Assembly (NCBI RefSeq): GCF_003002825.1
Contig: NZ_PVTE01000010.1
Span: 1 to 64,000, forward strand
Length of the DNA stretch: 64,000 nucleotides
Source: Spirosoma oryzae
GTDB taxonomy: Bacteria; Bacteroidota; Bacteroidia; Cytophagales; Spirosomataceae
Direction of reading: 5' to 3'
How positions within the stretch are numbered: position 1 is the stretch's first letter; each line of letters starts with the position of its first letter. The position numbers and the translations under genes were made by a program. Positions 33,288 through 42,229 of the stretch are shown piece by piece. Under the pieces are notes generated by a model. That model was not told the origin of the DNA and did no database searches. It worked only from the letters and a program-made list of their open reading frames with translations.

Positions 33288-35933
33288 ATGAAACACGTTT
33301 TACCGCTCCTGCTTACGGGAGTTTGTCTGGCCGTCGGGGCGCAGGCGCAACAACCCACAACCGCCAGTCCGGCACCGGCTACCAGCACGGCTCCCCGCAG
33401 CACTGCCCGCCTGACCGGCACCATCGTCGATTCTACGTCGGGAAAACCCGTTGAATTTGCCAGTATCGCGCTGATCGATCCGCAGACGAAGAAGCCGCTC
33501 GATGGGACGGTGGCCAACGAAAAGGGCCAGTTTACGATTGAAAAGTTACCCTCGGGACCGTTCAACCTGCTGATTTCGTTTGTCGGCTATCGCAACAAAA
33601 CCATCGCCAATGTCCGGGCCGACCGCCAGGGCGACACGAACCTGGGCCTGATCCGGCTGATGGCTGATGTGCGTACGCTGAAGGAAGTCAACGTCGTCGG
33701 GCAGGCCGCTATCGTCGAAGAAAAAGTCGATCGGATTGTTTACAACGCTGACCGGGACATTACGAACAAGGGGGGCGATGCCAGCGACGTGATGCGTAAG
33801 GTGCCTCTGCTGACGGTCGACATGGATGGAAACGTCAGTCTGCGTGGCAGCAGCAACGTGCGGGTGCTGATTAACAACAAGCCCAGCACCATCGTTGCCA
33901 GCAGTGTCGCCGACGCGTTGAAGCAGATCCCTGCCGATATGATCAAAACCGTTGAGGTGATTACCAGCCCGTCGGCAAAATATGATGCTGAAGGCTCGGC
34001 CGGGATTATCAACATCGTCACCAAAAAATCGAACCTGGCCGGGTTTACACTCAATCTCGATTCGGGCGTGGGCAACCGGGGCGCTAACCTGGGGCTGAAC
34101 GGTAACCTCAGAACGGGGAAAATGGGCTTCAGCCTGAGTGGTTTCGGCCGGGGTAATTACAACGTGCGGGGCAAGTTCGACAATAGGCAGCAGACGTTCG
34201 GCACCAACGGCACCACGACGCAGCAGACCGCCGATACGCGTAACAACGGTCTGTTCGGGCAATACACGCTGGGCTGGGATTACGACATCAGCAAGACCAG
34301 CGCCATTACGGCCAGCCTGCGCTACGGTGCCCGTAACAACTACCAGTACCAGGACAATTTCATCACGCGTACGGTCAGTAGTCAGGGGTATTTCCCATCG
34401 CTCAATTCCCGCAACGTACTGACGTCCGATCTGTCGGGTACGGTCGACGCGAACCTCGATTACACGAAGACATACAACCGTAGCGACGGCCGACCCCAAC
34501 AGGAATTCAGTACGTCGGTGCAGTACAGCCGGAACAACCGCACCAACGACTTTACGGCCGACATTCTGAATCCGTCCGACAACTTCGGCAGCATTGCCGC
34601 CCGGCAGCAGAATCTTAACCAGAGCCACAACCAGGAGACAACCATCCGGGCCGATTACCAGACCCCGATCGGTACCAATCAACTGCTGGAGTTCGGCGGG
34701 AAAGGTATCTTCCGGCAGGTCGAAAGTGCGTACCAGTATAACCTGGCTACGGGACCGACGGGTGGTTTCGTCACCGATCTAAGCCGCCCGGCCAACACGC
34801 TGAACTACGATCAGAACATTGCCGCCGGCTACGTGTCGTACACGCTGACGACCAAAAACAAGTACACGATCAAAGCCGGTACACGCTACGAATACACGAC
34901 CATCCGGGCGTTCTTCGACCAGTCGCAGGGGGGGGAACAGGCCGGCCAGCAACTGCCTATCCCTGACTACGGGAATCTGGTACCCAGCATCAACATATCG
35001 AAGCAGCTGAAAGGGGGTAAAACGATCAAACTGGCGTATAACCGCCGGTTGCAGCGGCCGGGTATTCAGTTTCTGAACCCCAACCCCAACGCGTCGAACC
35101 CGCTGAACATCGTGCAGGGCAACCCGCTGCTGTCGCCCGAACTGACCGATAATTTCGAACTGGGTAGCAGCACCTACATCAAGTCGGTGTACATCAACGC
35201 AACCCTGTTCGCCCGTACGACCAACAACTCGATCACGAGCGTACGGGATACCAATATTACGGCCATCGGTACCGTCGTTAGCCCGGCTCTCGGGCAGGCG
35301 CTGCGGACAACGTATTTCAACATTGGTAAGGAAGACGCCTACGGGATTAACCTGTTCGGTAACGCGACCCTGTTTTCGAAATGGCAGATCGGCGGTGGCG
35401 TCGACGCCTACTATTCGTACCTGACTAACAACAGTGCGAACGACGTCTACCGGGCTACCAACTCCGGCTTTGTCATCTCCGGCCGGCTGTTTACCAACCT
35501 GACGCTGAAGAACGGCTGGGGTGTACAGGGCTTTGCTTTCGCACGGGGCAAGCAGGTGCAGTTGCAGGGGTATCAGGGGGGCTTCGGCTTTTACAGCCTG
35601 GGCGTGAAGAAAGACCTGAAAAACAAGCGGGCGAGCTTCGGCATTGCTGGCGAAAACTTCTTCAACTACCCACTCAACATCCGGTCGGAGTCGAGTTCGG
35701 TGCTGTTTGCCCAACAGAGCGTAACGAGCCTGTACAACGCTGGTATCCGGGTTAACTTCAGCTACAAGTTCGGCAAACTCAGCTTCGACCAGCAGCCGCA
35801 ACGGCAGCGCAACCGGGGCGGTAACGACGACCTGAAGGACGAAGGTGGTAACGACGCCAACGGTGGTGGCGGAGGGCAGCCGGCACCCGCTGGTGGTGGA
35901 AGCCGTCCGGCAGGAGGTGCTCGACCGAAGTAG
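33288..35933 (+). CDS. TonB-dependent-receptor-like outer-membrane barrel with carboxypeptidase-regulatory-like domain
   Basis: The 881-residue protein has a signal peptide (MKHVLPLLLTGVCLAVGAQA), a CarboxypepD_reg-like domain at about 45-130 (LTGTIVDSTSGKPVEFASIA), a plug domain (DASDVMRKVPLLTVDMDGNV, VEVITSPSAKYDAEGSAGII) and a C-terminal barrel of the outer_memb_beta-barrel type. The last 38 residues are Gly/Asn/Pro-rich (GGGGGQPAPAGGGS) after the final FSYKFGKLSF strand, an exposed tail unlike most TonB receptors, which end in an aromatic residue. No SusD partner is adjacent. A non-ATG start at 33204 is rejected because it places 28 residues before the signal peptide. Confidence 0.88.
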   Translation: MKHVLPLLLTGVCLAVGAQAQQPTTASPAPATSTAPRSTARLTGTIVDSTSGKPVEFASIALIDPQTKKPLDGTVANEKGQFTIEKLPSGPFNLLISFVGYRNKTIANVRADRQGDTNLGLIRLMADVRTLKEVNVVGQAAIVEEKVDRIVYNADRDITNKGGDASDVMRKVPLLTVDMDGNVSLRGSSNVRVLINNKPSTIVASSVADALKQIPADMIKTVEVITSPSAKYDAEGSAGIINIVTKKSNLAGFTLNLDSGVGNRGANLGLNGNLRTGKMGFSLSGFGRGNYNVRGKFDNRQQTFGTNGTTTQQTADTRNNGLFGQYTLGWDYDISKTSAITASLRYGARNNYQYQDNFITRTVSSQGYFPSLNSRNVLTSDLSGTVDANLDYTKTYNRSDGRPQQEFSTSVQYSRNNRTNDFTADILNPSDNFGSIAARQQNLNQSHNQETTIRADYQTPIGTNQLLEFGGKGIFRQVESAYQYNLATGPTGGFVTDLSRPANTLNYDQNIAAGYVSYTLTTKNKYTIKAGTRYEYTTIRAFFDQSQGGEQAGQQLPIPDYGNLVPSINISKQLKGGKTIKLAYNRRLQRPGIQFLNPNPNASNPLNIVQGNPLLSPELTDNFELGSSTYIKSVYINATLFARTTNNSITSVRDTNITAIGTVVSPALGQALRTTYFNIGKEDAYGINLFGNATLFSKWQIGGGVDAYYSYLTNNSANDVYRATNSGFVISGRLFTNLTLKNGWGVQGFAFARGKQVQLQGYQGGFGFYSLGVKKDLKNKRASFGIAGENFFNYPLNIRSESSSVLFAQQSVTSLYNAGIRVNFSYKFGKLSFDQQPQRQRNRGGNDDLKDEGGNDANGGGGGQPAPAGGGSRPAGGARPK

Positions 35934-35934
35934 G

Positions 35935-36015
35935 GTGTAGCCCGGACCTGGAGGTCCAGGCTACACATTCAAACGAAGAGCCCCGGACCTGTGCTGGTCC
36001 GGGGCTCTTCGTTTG
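35935..36015. terminator. Double hairpin between convergent genes
   Basis: Two stems follow each other. The first has arms 35935-35949 and 35952-35966 (15 bp, one mismatch; core GTGTAGCCCGGACCT). The second has perfect 20-bp arms 35970-35989 and 35996-36015 (core AGCCCCGGACC). Both share the CCGGACC word. They lie between the barrel gene and the convergent ROK gene and should stop both transcripts. Confidence 0.8.
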
Positions 36016-36020
36016 ATACA

Positions 36021-36064
36021 GAAAACTGTAAACCGAATACCGAAAACCGTATGCCGTTTTACAG
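36021..36064. repeat. GTAAACCGAATACCG-type repeat fragment at the ROK stop codon
   Basis: CTGTAAACCGAATACCGAAA and the following CCGTATGCCG belong to the family also seen at 42084-42222, 57881-58038 and 60882-60955. CTGTAAA and TTTTACAG pair across it. The TAA stop codon of the ROK gene (36061-36059) lies inside the repeat. Confidence 0.65.
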
Positions 36065-36994
36065 CATCGACGCGCCGAATACGCCGGCGCTGTCGCCAAG
36101 TTTCGGTTTCAGGAAACGGGTGTTTACTTCGCCACTGTTGAAGATGTATTTCTTGATACGCTCGACGCCTTCGGTATACAGCAGGTCGATGTTGCCAAGT
36201 CCACCCCCCAGCACGATCGCGTCGGGGTCGAGGACGTTGATGATCATAGACATCGACTTGGCGAAATATTCCAGCAGCCGGTTGACGGTCTGACTGGCGA
36301 ACAGATCGGAACCGGTATGGTAGCGCTCCATGATTTCGGGCAGCAGTCGCTCGACGCCACTGATCTGATGGTAGTACCGTTGCAGCGCCGGGCCCGAAAT
36401 AACCTGTTCGACACAACCGCGCTTGCCACAGTAGCAGGGGTAACCGTTTTCTTCGATGACGTTGTGGCCCCACTCGCCCCCGATGCCTTGCAGGCCATTG
36501 AGCACAACGGGTTGCCCATCGCGCCCGCGTACGACGATACCACCACCTACGCCCGTACCCATGATGACACCGAATATGGTTTCGTAATCGGGTACGACGT
36601 CGGGAACGATGCCCATGGTGGCTTCAGACAGCACAAAACAGTTGGCGTCGTTCGCTACTTCGACCGGTATGCCCAGCAGTCTGGCAAGGTCCTGCTTCAT
36701 CGGCTTGCCATTCAGTACGGTCGTATTGCAATTTTTCATCGTCTTCCGAACCGGGTCGAACGTGCCGGGCGTACCGAAGCCGATGCGGTCTGGTTGCAGA
36801 CCCGTTTCGGCTTTTACCTGCTCGATCAGCGTTTTTGCCTGATTCAGAATATGGTCGTAGCCCTTGCTGGCTTCGGTGTCGATGCGTTTGCGAATAACTA
36901 CACTATCGAGTGAGGGAAGTGTGCCGGTTTCGGTTTGGAGAACGGCACACTCAATTTTGGTGCCGCCCAGATCAATGCCCCAGTAAGACTGCAT
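36059..36994 (-). CDS. ROK-family sugar kinase
   Basis: The 311-residue protein has the ATP-binding start YWGIDLGGTKIECAVL, the second phosphate motif IMGTGVGGGIVVRGRDG, GEWGHNVIEENG and the ROK zinc site CYCGKRGCVEQVISG. There is no N-terminal helix-turn-helix, so it is a kinase (glucose or a related hexose) rather than a NagC-type repressor. ATG 36994 gives the family start; an upstream non-ATG start adds nine residues. It is convergent with the barrel gene and its stop is part of a repeat. Confidence 0.9.
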   Translation of the reverse strand: MQSYWGIDLGGTKIECAVLQTETGTLPSLDSVVIRKRIDTEASKGYDHILNQAKTLIEQVKAETGLQPDRIGFGTPGTFDPVRKTMKNCNTTVLNGKPMKQDLARLLGIPVEVANDANCFVLSEATMGIVPDVVPDYETIFGVIMGTGVGGGIVVRGRDGQPVVLNGLQGIGGEWGHNVIEENGYPCYCGKRGCVEQVISGPALQRYYHQISGVERLLPEIMERYHTGSDLFASQTVNRLLEYFAKSMSMIINVLDPDAIVLGGGLGNIDLLYTEGVERIKKYIFNSGEVNTRFLKPKLGDSAGVFGASML

Positions 36995-37049
36995 AAACGG
37001 GAATGGGTAGTAAGGGACCACGAAGTACGATTTAATTAACCAATGAACG

Positions 37050-37057
37050 TACTTTTG
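37050..37057 (+). promoter_or_regulatory. -7 box of the peroxiredoxin gene
   Basis: TACTTTTG is a perfect TAnnTTTG element 45 bases upstream of the ATG at 37102. The -33 region offers only a weak TTTA at 37031-37034 with a short spacer. Confidence 0.4.
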
Positions 37058-37101
37058 CGGCCATAAATAATTGATTTTTCATTTAAAATGTACTCGTGAG
37101 T

Positions 37102-37572
37102 ATGCTTACCCCCGGCCAGCCCGCTCCGTCATTTTCACTCTACAATACCGAAAAACAGCTGGTTTCGCTCGGTGATTTCGCCGGTAAAAACCTGATTATG
37201 TTGTTCTTTCCGATGGCATTTACCAGTACCTGCACGGCCGAACTATGCCAGATGCGCGACGATATTGCTACTTACGCTGGAATGAACGCCGAAGTCGTGG
37301 GCATTTCGGTCGACTCGCCCTATACACTGGCTAAGTTTCGTGATGAGCAGCGCCTGCCGTTCGATCTGCTGTCGGACTTCAACAAGGAGGCATCACGGGC
37401 TTACGACACGATCTACGAAACCTACGCGCTCGGTCTGAAGGGGGTTAGCAAGCGGTCGGCATTTGTTATCGACGGGCAGGGAATCGTTCGCTACGCTGAA
37501 GTGCTCGACAACGCAAAAGACGTCCCCAACTTCACCAATATCCAGACGACATTAAACACATTGATTGAGTGA
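37102..37572 (+). CDS. AhpE/Bcp-type peroxiredoxin
   Basis: The 156-residue protein reduces hydroperoxides through the peroxidatic Cys in FFPMAFTSTCTAELCQMRDD; the Thr/Ser-x2-Cys layout and the additional Cys five residues later are visible. Other family blocks are GQPAPSFSLYNTEKQLVSLG, VVGISVDSPYTLAKFRDE and SKRSAFVIDGQGIVRY. GTG 37096 is an alternative start two codons upstream. Cytoplasmic. Its TGA stop lies inside the low-complexity inverted repeat at 37563-37667, which separates it from the methyltransferase gene. Confidence 0.92.
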   Translation: MLTPGQPAPSFSLYNTEKQLVSLGDFAGKNLIMLFFPMAFTSTCTAELCQMRDDIATYAGMNAEVVGISVDSPYTLAKFRDEQRLPFDLLSDFNKEASRAYDTIYETYALGLKGVSKRSAFVIDGQGIVRYAEVLDNAKDVPNFTNIQTTLNTLIE

Positions 37573-37667
37573 TAGAATGATTGAATGATTGAATAAGCTG
37601 GCGCATCCAGTATTCAATCATTCAATCATTCTATCATTCTATCACTCAACCACTCAACCACTCAACC
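37563..37667. repeat. Low-complexity inverted repeat built of 8-base units
   Basis: Left arm 37563-37595 consists of GATTGAGT/GATAGAAT/GATTGAAT units, and the right arm (37611-37650) is its complement with one unit extra, followed by CACTCAAC copies. The left arm contains the peroxiredoxin stop codon and the right side reaches the start of the methyltransferase gene. The 8-base period resembles that at 46004-46083, although the words differ. Confidence 0.85.
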
Positions 37668-37668
37668 T

Positions 37669-38454
37669 TTGGCCTGGTATCACGATTTTTTTCATGGGTT
37701 GCCGCAACTGGCCTGGAAAGCCGCGCAAACCGACGAGCAGACACAGCTCGACCTGGAGCTTATTGTCGAGACGCTTGATTTTGGCCCCGGCGACCGGCTG
37801 CTCGACGTATTCTGTGGCTATGGCCGTCATGCCCTGCCACTGGCGCGAATGGGCGCGCACCTGACAGGCATCGACATCGCACCCGACTATATTGCAGAAC
37901 TACAAAGCGCGGCCCGGCAGCAAAAACTGCCCGTCGTTGCGGTAGAAGGCGATGTACTGACGGTGCCGCTCACCGATATTCAGGCAGGCGCAGGCCCGGC
38001 CGGACAGTTCGACGCGGCTTACTGTCTGGGCAACAGCTTCAGCTTTTTCCCCCGTCCTGATCTGCAAAATTTTCTGGGCCGACTGGCGACGGTACTGCGA
38101 CCCGGTGGCCGGTTGCTGGTGCACTCGCAGATGGTGGCCGAGTCAGTACTGCCAGACTATCAGCCGCGCAACTGGCAACCCATCGAACTGGCCGACGGGT
38201 CGACGCTACTGTTTATGGTGGAGAATACGTATCATCCGCTCGATGGCCGTATCGACTCGCAGTTGACTTATGTGTACGGCACCGAAACCCAGGTCCGGAC
38301 CGCGCAGCACTATGTCTACACCCTGGCGGATTTAAGTCAGCTATTCAATGCGGCCGGTCTGCCACTGATCGACGCATTCGGCACCGAGCAGGGCGACCCG
38401 TACACGGTTGGTGATGCAGATGCCTGGCTGCTTGCCGAGAAAGTAGCGGATTAA
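37669..38454 (+). CDS. Class I SAM-dependent methyltransferase
   Basis: The 261-residue protein has the Rossmann SAM-binding loop DRLLDVFCGYGRHALPLARM, the acidic motif II AHLTGIDIAPDYI, and VLRPGGRLLVHSQMV. The acceptor is unknown. The start is unusual: TTG at 37669 (TTGGCCTGGTATCACG) gives the family-like MAWYHDFFHGLPQLAWKAAQ and no in-frame ATG fits. The sequence directly 5' is the inverted repeat, so the natural leader appears to have been replaced; expression may depend on read-through from the peroxiredoxin gene. Confidence 0.85.
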   Translation: MAWYHDFFHGLPQLAWKAAQTDEQTQLDLELIVETLDFGPGDRLLDVFCGYGRHALPLARMGAHLTGIDIAPDYIAELQSAARQQKLPVVAVEGDVLTVPLTDIQAGAGPAGQFDAAYCLGNSFSFFPRPDLQNFLGRLATVLRPGGRLLVHSQMVAESVLPDYQPRNWQPIELADGSTLLFMVENTYHPLDGRIDSQLTYVYGTETQVRTAQHYVYTLADLSQLFNAAGLPLIDAFGTEQGDPYTVGDADAWLLAEKVAD

Positions 38455-38631
38455 CCGGGGTAAGCGGTTATTGTCATCTTCACCCAACTCATGTGTACCG
38501 ATTTATGGTGGCAAGTGTAGCCGTGGTTTAACTTTTCGTAGAAAGTGGGAACGTACGTAGGTATTGGTTTCGTAAATGCGTAGTTTTCAGGCACATTAAC
38601 ACCGTTAACCGTACACGGAAAACCTACTGAT

Positions 38632-39225
38632 ATGGAAACTCTGGAACGTAAACCGCGCTCGCATGAGCATGTCAGGGCGGGAATTATCAGCACGGCGAGG
38701 AAAATAGCGCGTCAGGAAGGCTGGCAGGCGGTATCGATTCGCAAGATTGCCGACGCAATCGAATACAGCGCGCCTGTCGTGTACGAGTATTTCGATGGTA
38801 AAGAGGTGCTGCTCAATGCCATTCGCGACGAAGGGTTTACGTACCTGAACGAGCAGTATCACCGAATTATGAAGCTGTATCGGGACCCGGAAAAGCGGCT
38901 CTACGAAATCTCGCTCATTCAGTGGGATTTTGCCCTGCATCAGCCCGAACTATACCAGGTGATGTATAACCTGGAGGGCGCGTACTGTTCGGTACCCGTT
39001 TACCAGTCGGATGCGCTACAGGCCGTCAGTGATACGATTTGCGAGATTATCTTTTCCTTTATTCCCAAGGCGAAAGAGAGCATCCGCCGGCTGTATTTCG
39101 AATGGTGGGCGTTGTCGCACGGGATGATCGCGCTGGCAATGACCATGCAGGATGTGCAACCGCTGGAACAGTCCGAACAAACCTACCGCGAGTCGATGCG
39201 GCAGTTCGTGCGTCGTCTTCGCTAA
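38632..39225 (+). CDS. TetR/AcrR-family regulator
   Basis: The 197-residue protein has the TetR N-terminal DNA-binding region at about 13-60 (IISTARKIARQEGWQAVSIR, KIADAIEYSAPVVYEYFDGK) and a helical ligand domain with WDFALHQPELYQVMYNLEGA, of the TetR_C_13/WHG type. It may respond to a hydrophobic small molecule. It is followed by a strong intrinsic terminator (39272-39308), so the DUF4239 gene downstream is probably separate. Target genes are not evident. Confidence 0.9.
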   Translation: METLERKPRSHEHVRAGIISTARKIARQEGWQAVSIRKIADAIEYSAPVVYEYFDGKEVLLNAIRDEGFTYLNEQYHRIMKLYRDPEKRLYEISLIQWDFALHQPELYQVMYNLEGAYCSVPVYQSDALQAVSDTICEIIFSFIPKAKESIRRLYFEWWALSHGMIALAMTMQDVQPLEQSEQTYRESMRQFVRRLR

Positions 39226-39271
39226 GGTGTCACTTTTTTTCAAAACAGTTTACTCGTAATGTTGGTAGTAA

Positions 39272-39308
39272 AACAGCGACGGCCACTTTGGTCGTCGCTG
39301 TTTTTTTT
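39272..39308 (+). terminator. Intrinsic terminator after the TetR gene
   Basis: Arms 39272-39284 and 39290-39302 (AACAGCGACGGCC with one G-U pair) and an 8-base T-run (39301-39308) form a textbook Rho-independent terminator. Confidence 0.9.
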
Positions 39309-39313
39309 GTGTC

Positions 39314-40174
39314 ATGCAACAGTCAACGGATGCCAGCGCGGTTCATCTGGTCAATGACGATCTCTTATTTATGCGTTGGGTATATGATTTACCAACCTGG
39401 CTGTTTGGATTGCTTACAGTAGGCATTTTTGTTGTTCTGGCCTTGATCGGCCTGCGTCTTACCCACAACCGATTAAGCCATAGTTCGATGGCTACGCTGA
39501 TCGACAACGGAACGGTGGGCTGGTTCTTTTCCGGCGTTTCGTTGCTATATGGTCTGCTGCTGGGCTTGCTGACGGTGGCTACCTGGACCAGCTTCACGCA
39601 GGCGAGCAGCCTGGCGTCGCAGGAAGCCTCGATCATTGCGGTACTCTACCGCGATCTGTCGGGTTATCCGCAGCCGGAGCGTCAGGCACTACAGGGCGAT
39701 ATCAAGCAGTACACAACGTTTATCATCGAGAAAGCCTGGCCTGCGCAGAAGAAGGGCTACATCTACGAAACTGACTTGCTGACGCACTTTCAGGCCAAGC
39801 TGTTGCCGTTTGAACCGCGTACGAACGCGCAACAGACATTACACGGCGAAACGATAGCCACGTTCAACCGGCTGGTCGAAACCCGGCGGCTACGTATCGA
39901 ATCGGTGAAGGGCAGCGTACCCAGCGTATTGTGGAGCGTCGTATTACTGGGAGCTATAGCAACGATCGTTTTCTCGTATCTGTTCGTCGTTGGCAGTTAC
40001 CGGCTTCACGCCATACTGACCGGAATCCTGGCCGGTATGGTGGGCCTGCTGGTTTTTCTCATCGCTGCGCTCGACCATCCCTACTGGGGCGAAGTCAGCG
40101 TCTCGACCGATGCCTACCAACTAGTACTCGACCGAGTGATCAACAACAAGCTGTATCTTCGGCCCGTCGAATGA
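39314..40174 (+). CDS. DUF4239 membrane protein (bestrophin-like domain)
   Basis: The 286-residue protein has four hydrophobic segments: WLFGLLTVGIFVVLALIGL and the next near residues 70-90 on the N-terminal side, and SVLWSVVLLGAIATIVFSYL plus ILTGILAGMVGLLVFLIAAL on the C-terminal side. The hydrophilic part between contains EASIIAVLYRDLSGYPQPER and KAWPAQ, which is the DUF4239 signature. The family is described as bestrophin-like but channel activity is not shown. The gene starts six bases after the TetR terminator T-run and has no recognised promoter box. Confidence 0.8.
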   Translation: MQQSTDASAVHLVNDDLLFMRWVYDLPTWLFGLLTVGIFVVLALIGLRLTHNRLSHSSMATLIDNGTVGWFFSGVSLLYGLLLGLLTVATWTSFTQASSLASQEASIIAVLYRDLSGYPQPERQALQGDIKQYTTFIIEKAWPAQKKGYIYETDLLTHFQAKLLPFEPRTNAQQTLHGETIATFNRLVETRRLRIESVKGSVPSVLWSVVLLGAIATIVFSYLFVVGSYRLHAILTGILAGMVGLLVFLIAALDHPYWGEVSVSTDAYQLVLDRVINNKLYLRPVE

Positions 40175-40215
40175 GTCAGTTTGGCTGGGTTTGGGTCACC
40201 CAGGTCGCCCGCTTA

Positions 40216-41085
40216 TTAGTGCATCGGCAGCATCTTGATTTTTCCCCCGGTTACGTCGTCGACGCTGTGCTGAATGATGAAGGCTTTCTCGTCGATACCA
40301 TACACGAGCGTCCGTAGTCGACTGATTTCCAGTCGGGTCAAGACGACGTACAGGACGCAGGTTTCCTGGGCACTCGGTCCTTTCTTCCCGTATCCCTGCT
40401 GGCCGGTCAGCACCGTCAGTCCCCAGCCATTGTCAATGATTTGTCGCTGAACAGCTTCGTGTTCCGCAGATACGATCAGTACGGCCGTGTATTCTTCCAC
40501 CCCGTGCAGAATAAAATCGATGGTTTTCGACGCTGCGAAGTACGTAATCATCGAATACAGTGCCAGATTGATGCTCAGGAAAAACGCTGCGGCACCGAAA
40601 ATCAACACGTTCATCACCAGAATCACGTCGCTGACTTTCAGGATGGGGCGGCTGCGGCTGATAAGCAGGGCGGCAATCTCAGTGCCGTCCAGCACGGCCC
40701 CCCCGCGAATCGCCATGCCGATACCAGCCCCGATGAAAAAACCACCGAAGACCGAAGTCAGCAGTAAGTCGCGGGTTACGTCAGGATAAGGAATGACGAG
40801 TAATGACAGCGACAGTCCGGCAATGGCCAGTGTGCTGCGTATGGCAAATAGCCGCCCGAATCGTCGGTACCCCAGTGCAATGAAGGGTAAGTTGATGATC
40901 AGTAGCAGGATGGCGAGCGGAATGTGTAATAGCTGGGCGAGTAGCATCGAAATGCCCGTGACGCCCCCATCGATGAAGTGACTCGACAACAGAAAGCCTT
41001 TCAGCCCCATGCCGGCACTGAGTACACCGGCAACGATGAAAAGGGTGTCTTTAACGAGTCGAAAGGCTGCACTGTTTTTAGACAT
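40216..41085 (-). CDS. YitT family membrane protein (DUF161 + DUF2179)
   Basis: The 289-residue protein has five to six hydrophobic segments (TLFIVAGVLSAGMGLKGFLL, IPLAILLLIINLPFIALGY, LLTSVFGGFFIGAGIGMAIR) with the family loop GGVTGISMLLAQLLHIPLAI, and a C-terminal cytoplasmic DUF2179 domain (EEYTAVLIVSAEHEAVQRQI, ... GYGKKGPSAQETCVLYVVLT). Function of the family is unknown; the C-terminal domain is thought to bind a ligand. It is downstream of cysK on the same strand, separated by a hairpin. Confidence 0.9.
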   Translation of the reverse strand: MSKNSAAFRLVKDTLFIVAGVLSAGMGLKGFLLSSHFIDGGVTGISMLLAQLLHIPLAILLLIINLPFIALGYRRFGRLFAIRSTLAIAGLSLSLLVIPYPDVTRDLLLTSVFGGFFIGAGIGMAIRGGAVLDGTEIAALLISRSRPILKVSDVILVMNVLIFGAAAFFLSINLALYSMITYFAASKTIDFILHGVEEYTAVLIVSAEHEAVQRQIIDNGWGLTVLTGQQGYGKKGPSAQETCVLYVVLTRLEISRLRTLVYGIDEKAFIIQHSVDDVTGGKIKMLPMH

Positions 41086-41124
41086 AGAGAGGAAGGGTAA
41101 TCGTTAATGCACAGTATACAATTT

Positions 41125-41154
41125 TTCGCGGTCCTGTTCAAACGGGACCGCGAA
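41125..41154. terminator. Hairpin between cysK and yitT
   Basis: TTCGCGGTCC (41125-41134) and GGACCGCGAA (41145-41154) form a 10-bp stem with a 10-base loop, 12 bases after the cysK stop on the minus strand. No T-run follows in that direction. Confidence 0.65.
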
Positions 41155-41166
41155 CAAAACAATGGG

Positions 41167-42075
41167 CTAGTACAGGCCGTCGACCGACAGGTACCGCTCG
41201 CCCGTGTCGTAGCAGAAGGTCAGAATGCGGCTGCCAAGGCGGAACTGCGACAGCTTTTTAGCCACGGCCGCCAGCGACGCGCCCGACGATATGCCGACGA
41301 AAATACCTTCTTCGCGCGCTGCGCGTCCGGCCCAGGTGAAGGCTTCCTCTTTGCTGACACTGATGGTTCCGTCGATGGTGTCGGTGTGCAGGTTTTTCGG
41401 AATGAAGCCGGCACCGATCCCCTGGATGGGGTGTGGGCCGGGCATCCCGCCACTGATGACGGGCGACAGTTCCGGCTCGACGGCAAAGGTGTGCATGCTG
41501 GGAAAATGCTCTTTCAACACTTCCGACACGCCCGTGATATGGCCACCCGTTCCGACACCGGTAATGAGGGCGTCGAAACCCTGTGGGAAGTCAGCCAGAA
41601 TCTCGCGGGCGGTTGTTGCCCGGTGAACTGCGATATTGGCCGCATTGTCGAACTGCTGTGGCATCCACGCGTTTGACGTTGCAGCCAGTAACGCATGCGC
41701 CCGCTCGATGGCTCCCTTCATACCCTGTTCGCGGGGGCTGAGGTCGAACTGCGCACCATAGGCCGCCATGATCTTACGTCGTTCGATACTCATCGACTCC
41801 GGCATGACCAGAATCAGTTTATAGCCTTTGACGGCTGCGACCATCGCCAGACCAATGCCGGTGTTGCCCGACGTTGGTTCGATGATCGTACTACCCGGCT
41901 TCAGCAAGCCCTTTGCTTCGGCATCTTCGATCATTGCCAGGGCAATGCGGTCTTTGATGCTGGCACCGGGATTGGCCCGTTCCAGCTTCATCCAGACGTC
42001 GTGATTGGGAAATAATCGGCTTAGCCGTACATGGGGCGTCTGCCCGATTGTGTCGAGGATACTGTTTACTTTCAT
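41167..42075 (-). CDS. cysK: Cysteine synthase (O-acetylserine sulfhydrylase)
   Basis: The 302-residue PLP enzyme makes cysteine from O-acetylserine and sulfide. The PLP lysine is in [18 protein letters not shown], the substrate loop is [20 protein letters not shown] and the phosphate-binding loop is [13 protein letters not shown]. The C-terminal [10 protein letters not shown] is also typical. It lies downstream of the serine acetyltransferase gene on the same strand, consistent with a two-step cysteine pathway, but a 139-bp palindromic repeat occupies the space between them. Confidence 0.93.
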   Translation of the reverse strand: MKVNSILDTIGQTPHVRLSRLFPNHDVWMKLERANPGASIKDRIALAMIEDAEAKGLLKPGSTIIEPTSGNTGIGLAMVAAVKGYKLILVMPESMSIERRKIMAAYGAQFDLSPREQGMKGAIERAHALLAATSNAWMPQQFDNAANIAVHRATTAREILADFPQGFDALITGVGTGGHITGVSEVLKEHFPSMHTFAVEPELSPVISGGMPGPHPIQGIGAGFIPKNLHTDTIDGTISVSKEEAFTWAGRAAREEGIFVGISSGASLAAVAKKLSQFRLGSRILTFCYDTGERYLSVDGLY

Positions 42076-42083
42076 AAGAATGT

Positions 42084-42222
42084 CGGTCTACGGTTTTCAG
42101 TGTGCGGTTTACGGCGGCCACGCGGTGGTCGCCACCGTGGCGCGGTCCGTCGCAAGGTGGTTGGCACATAACTAATTGCTGTTCGGTAGCCACCGTAAAC
42201 GGAAAACCGAATACCGTAAACC
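42084..42222. repeat. CGGTTTACGG-family palindrome inside the cysE-cysK unit
   Basis: The element starts CGGTCTACGGTTTTCAGTGT and ends CCGAATACCGTAAACC, with an inner palindrome around GGTGGTCGCCACCGTGGCGC. Its core GCGCGGTCCGTCGCA is found inverted in the copy at 57958-57976 (TGCGACGGACCGCGCC), so the two are the same element in opposite orientation. It sits nine bases from the ATG of cysK and eight bases from the cysE stop. Confidence 0.8.
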
Positions 42223-42229
42223 AGCGAAG

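Noticed and set aside
33546..35801. Two long antisense frames (378 and 340 codons) within the outer-membrane barrel gene
   Set aside because: Both are complementary to a well-supported coding sequence and their composition follows codon mirror effects.
42076..42229. Riboswitch or leader RNA upstream of cysK
   Set aside because: The structure is the same palindromic repeat as at 57881-58038, unrelated to sulfur metabolism.
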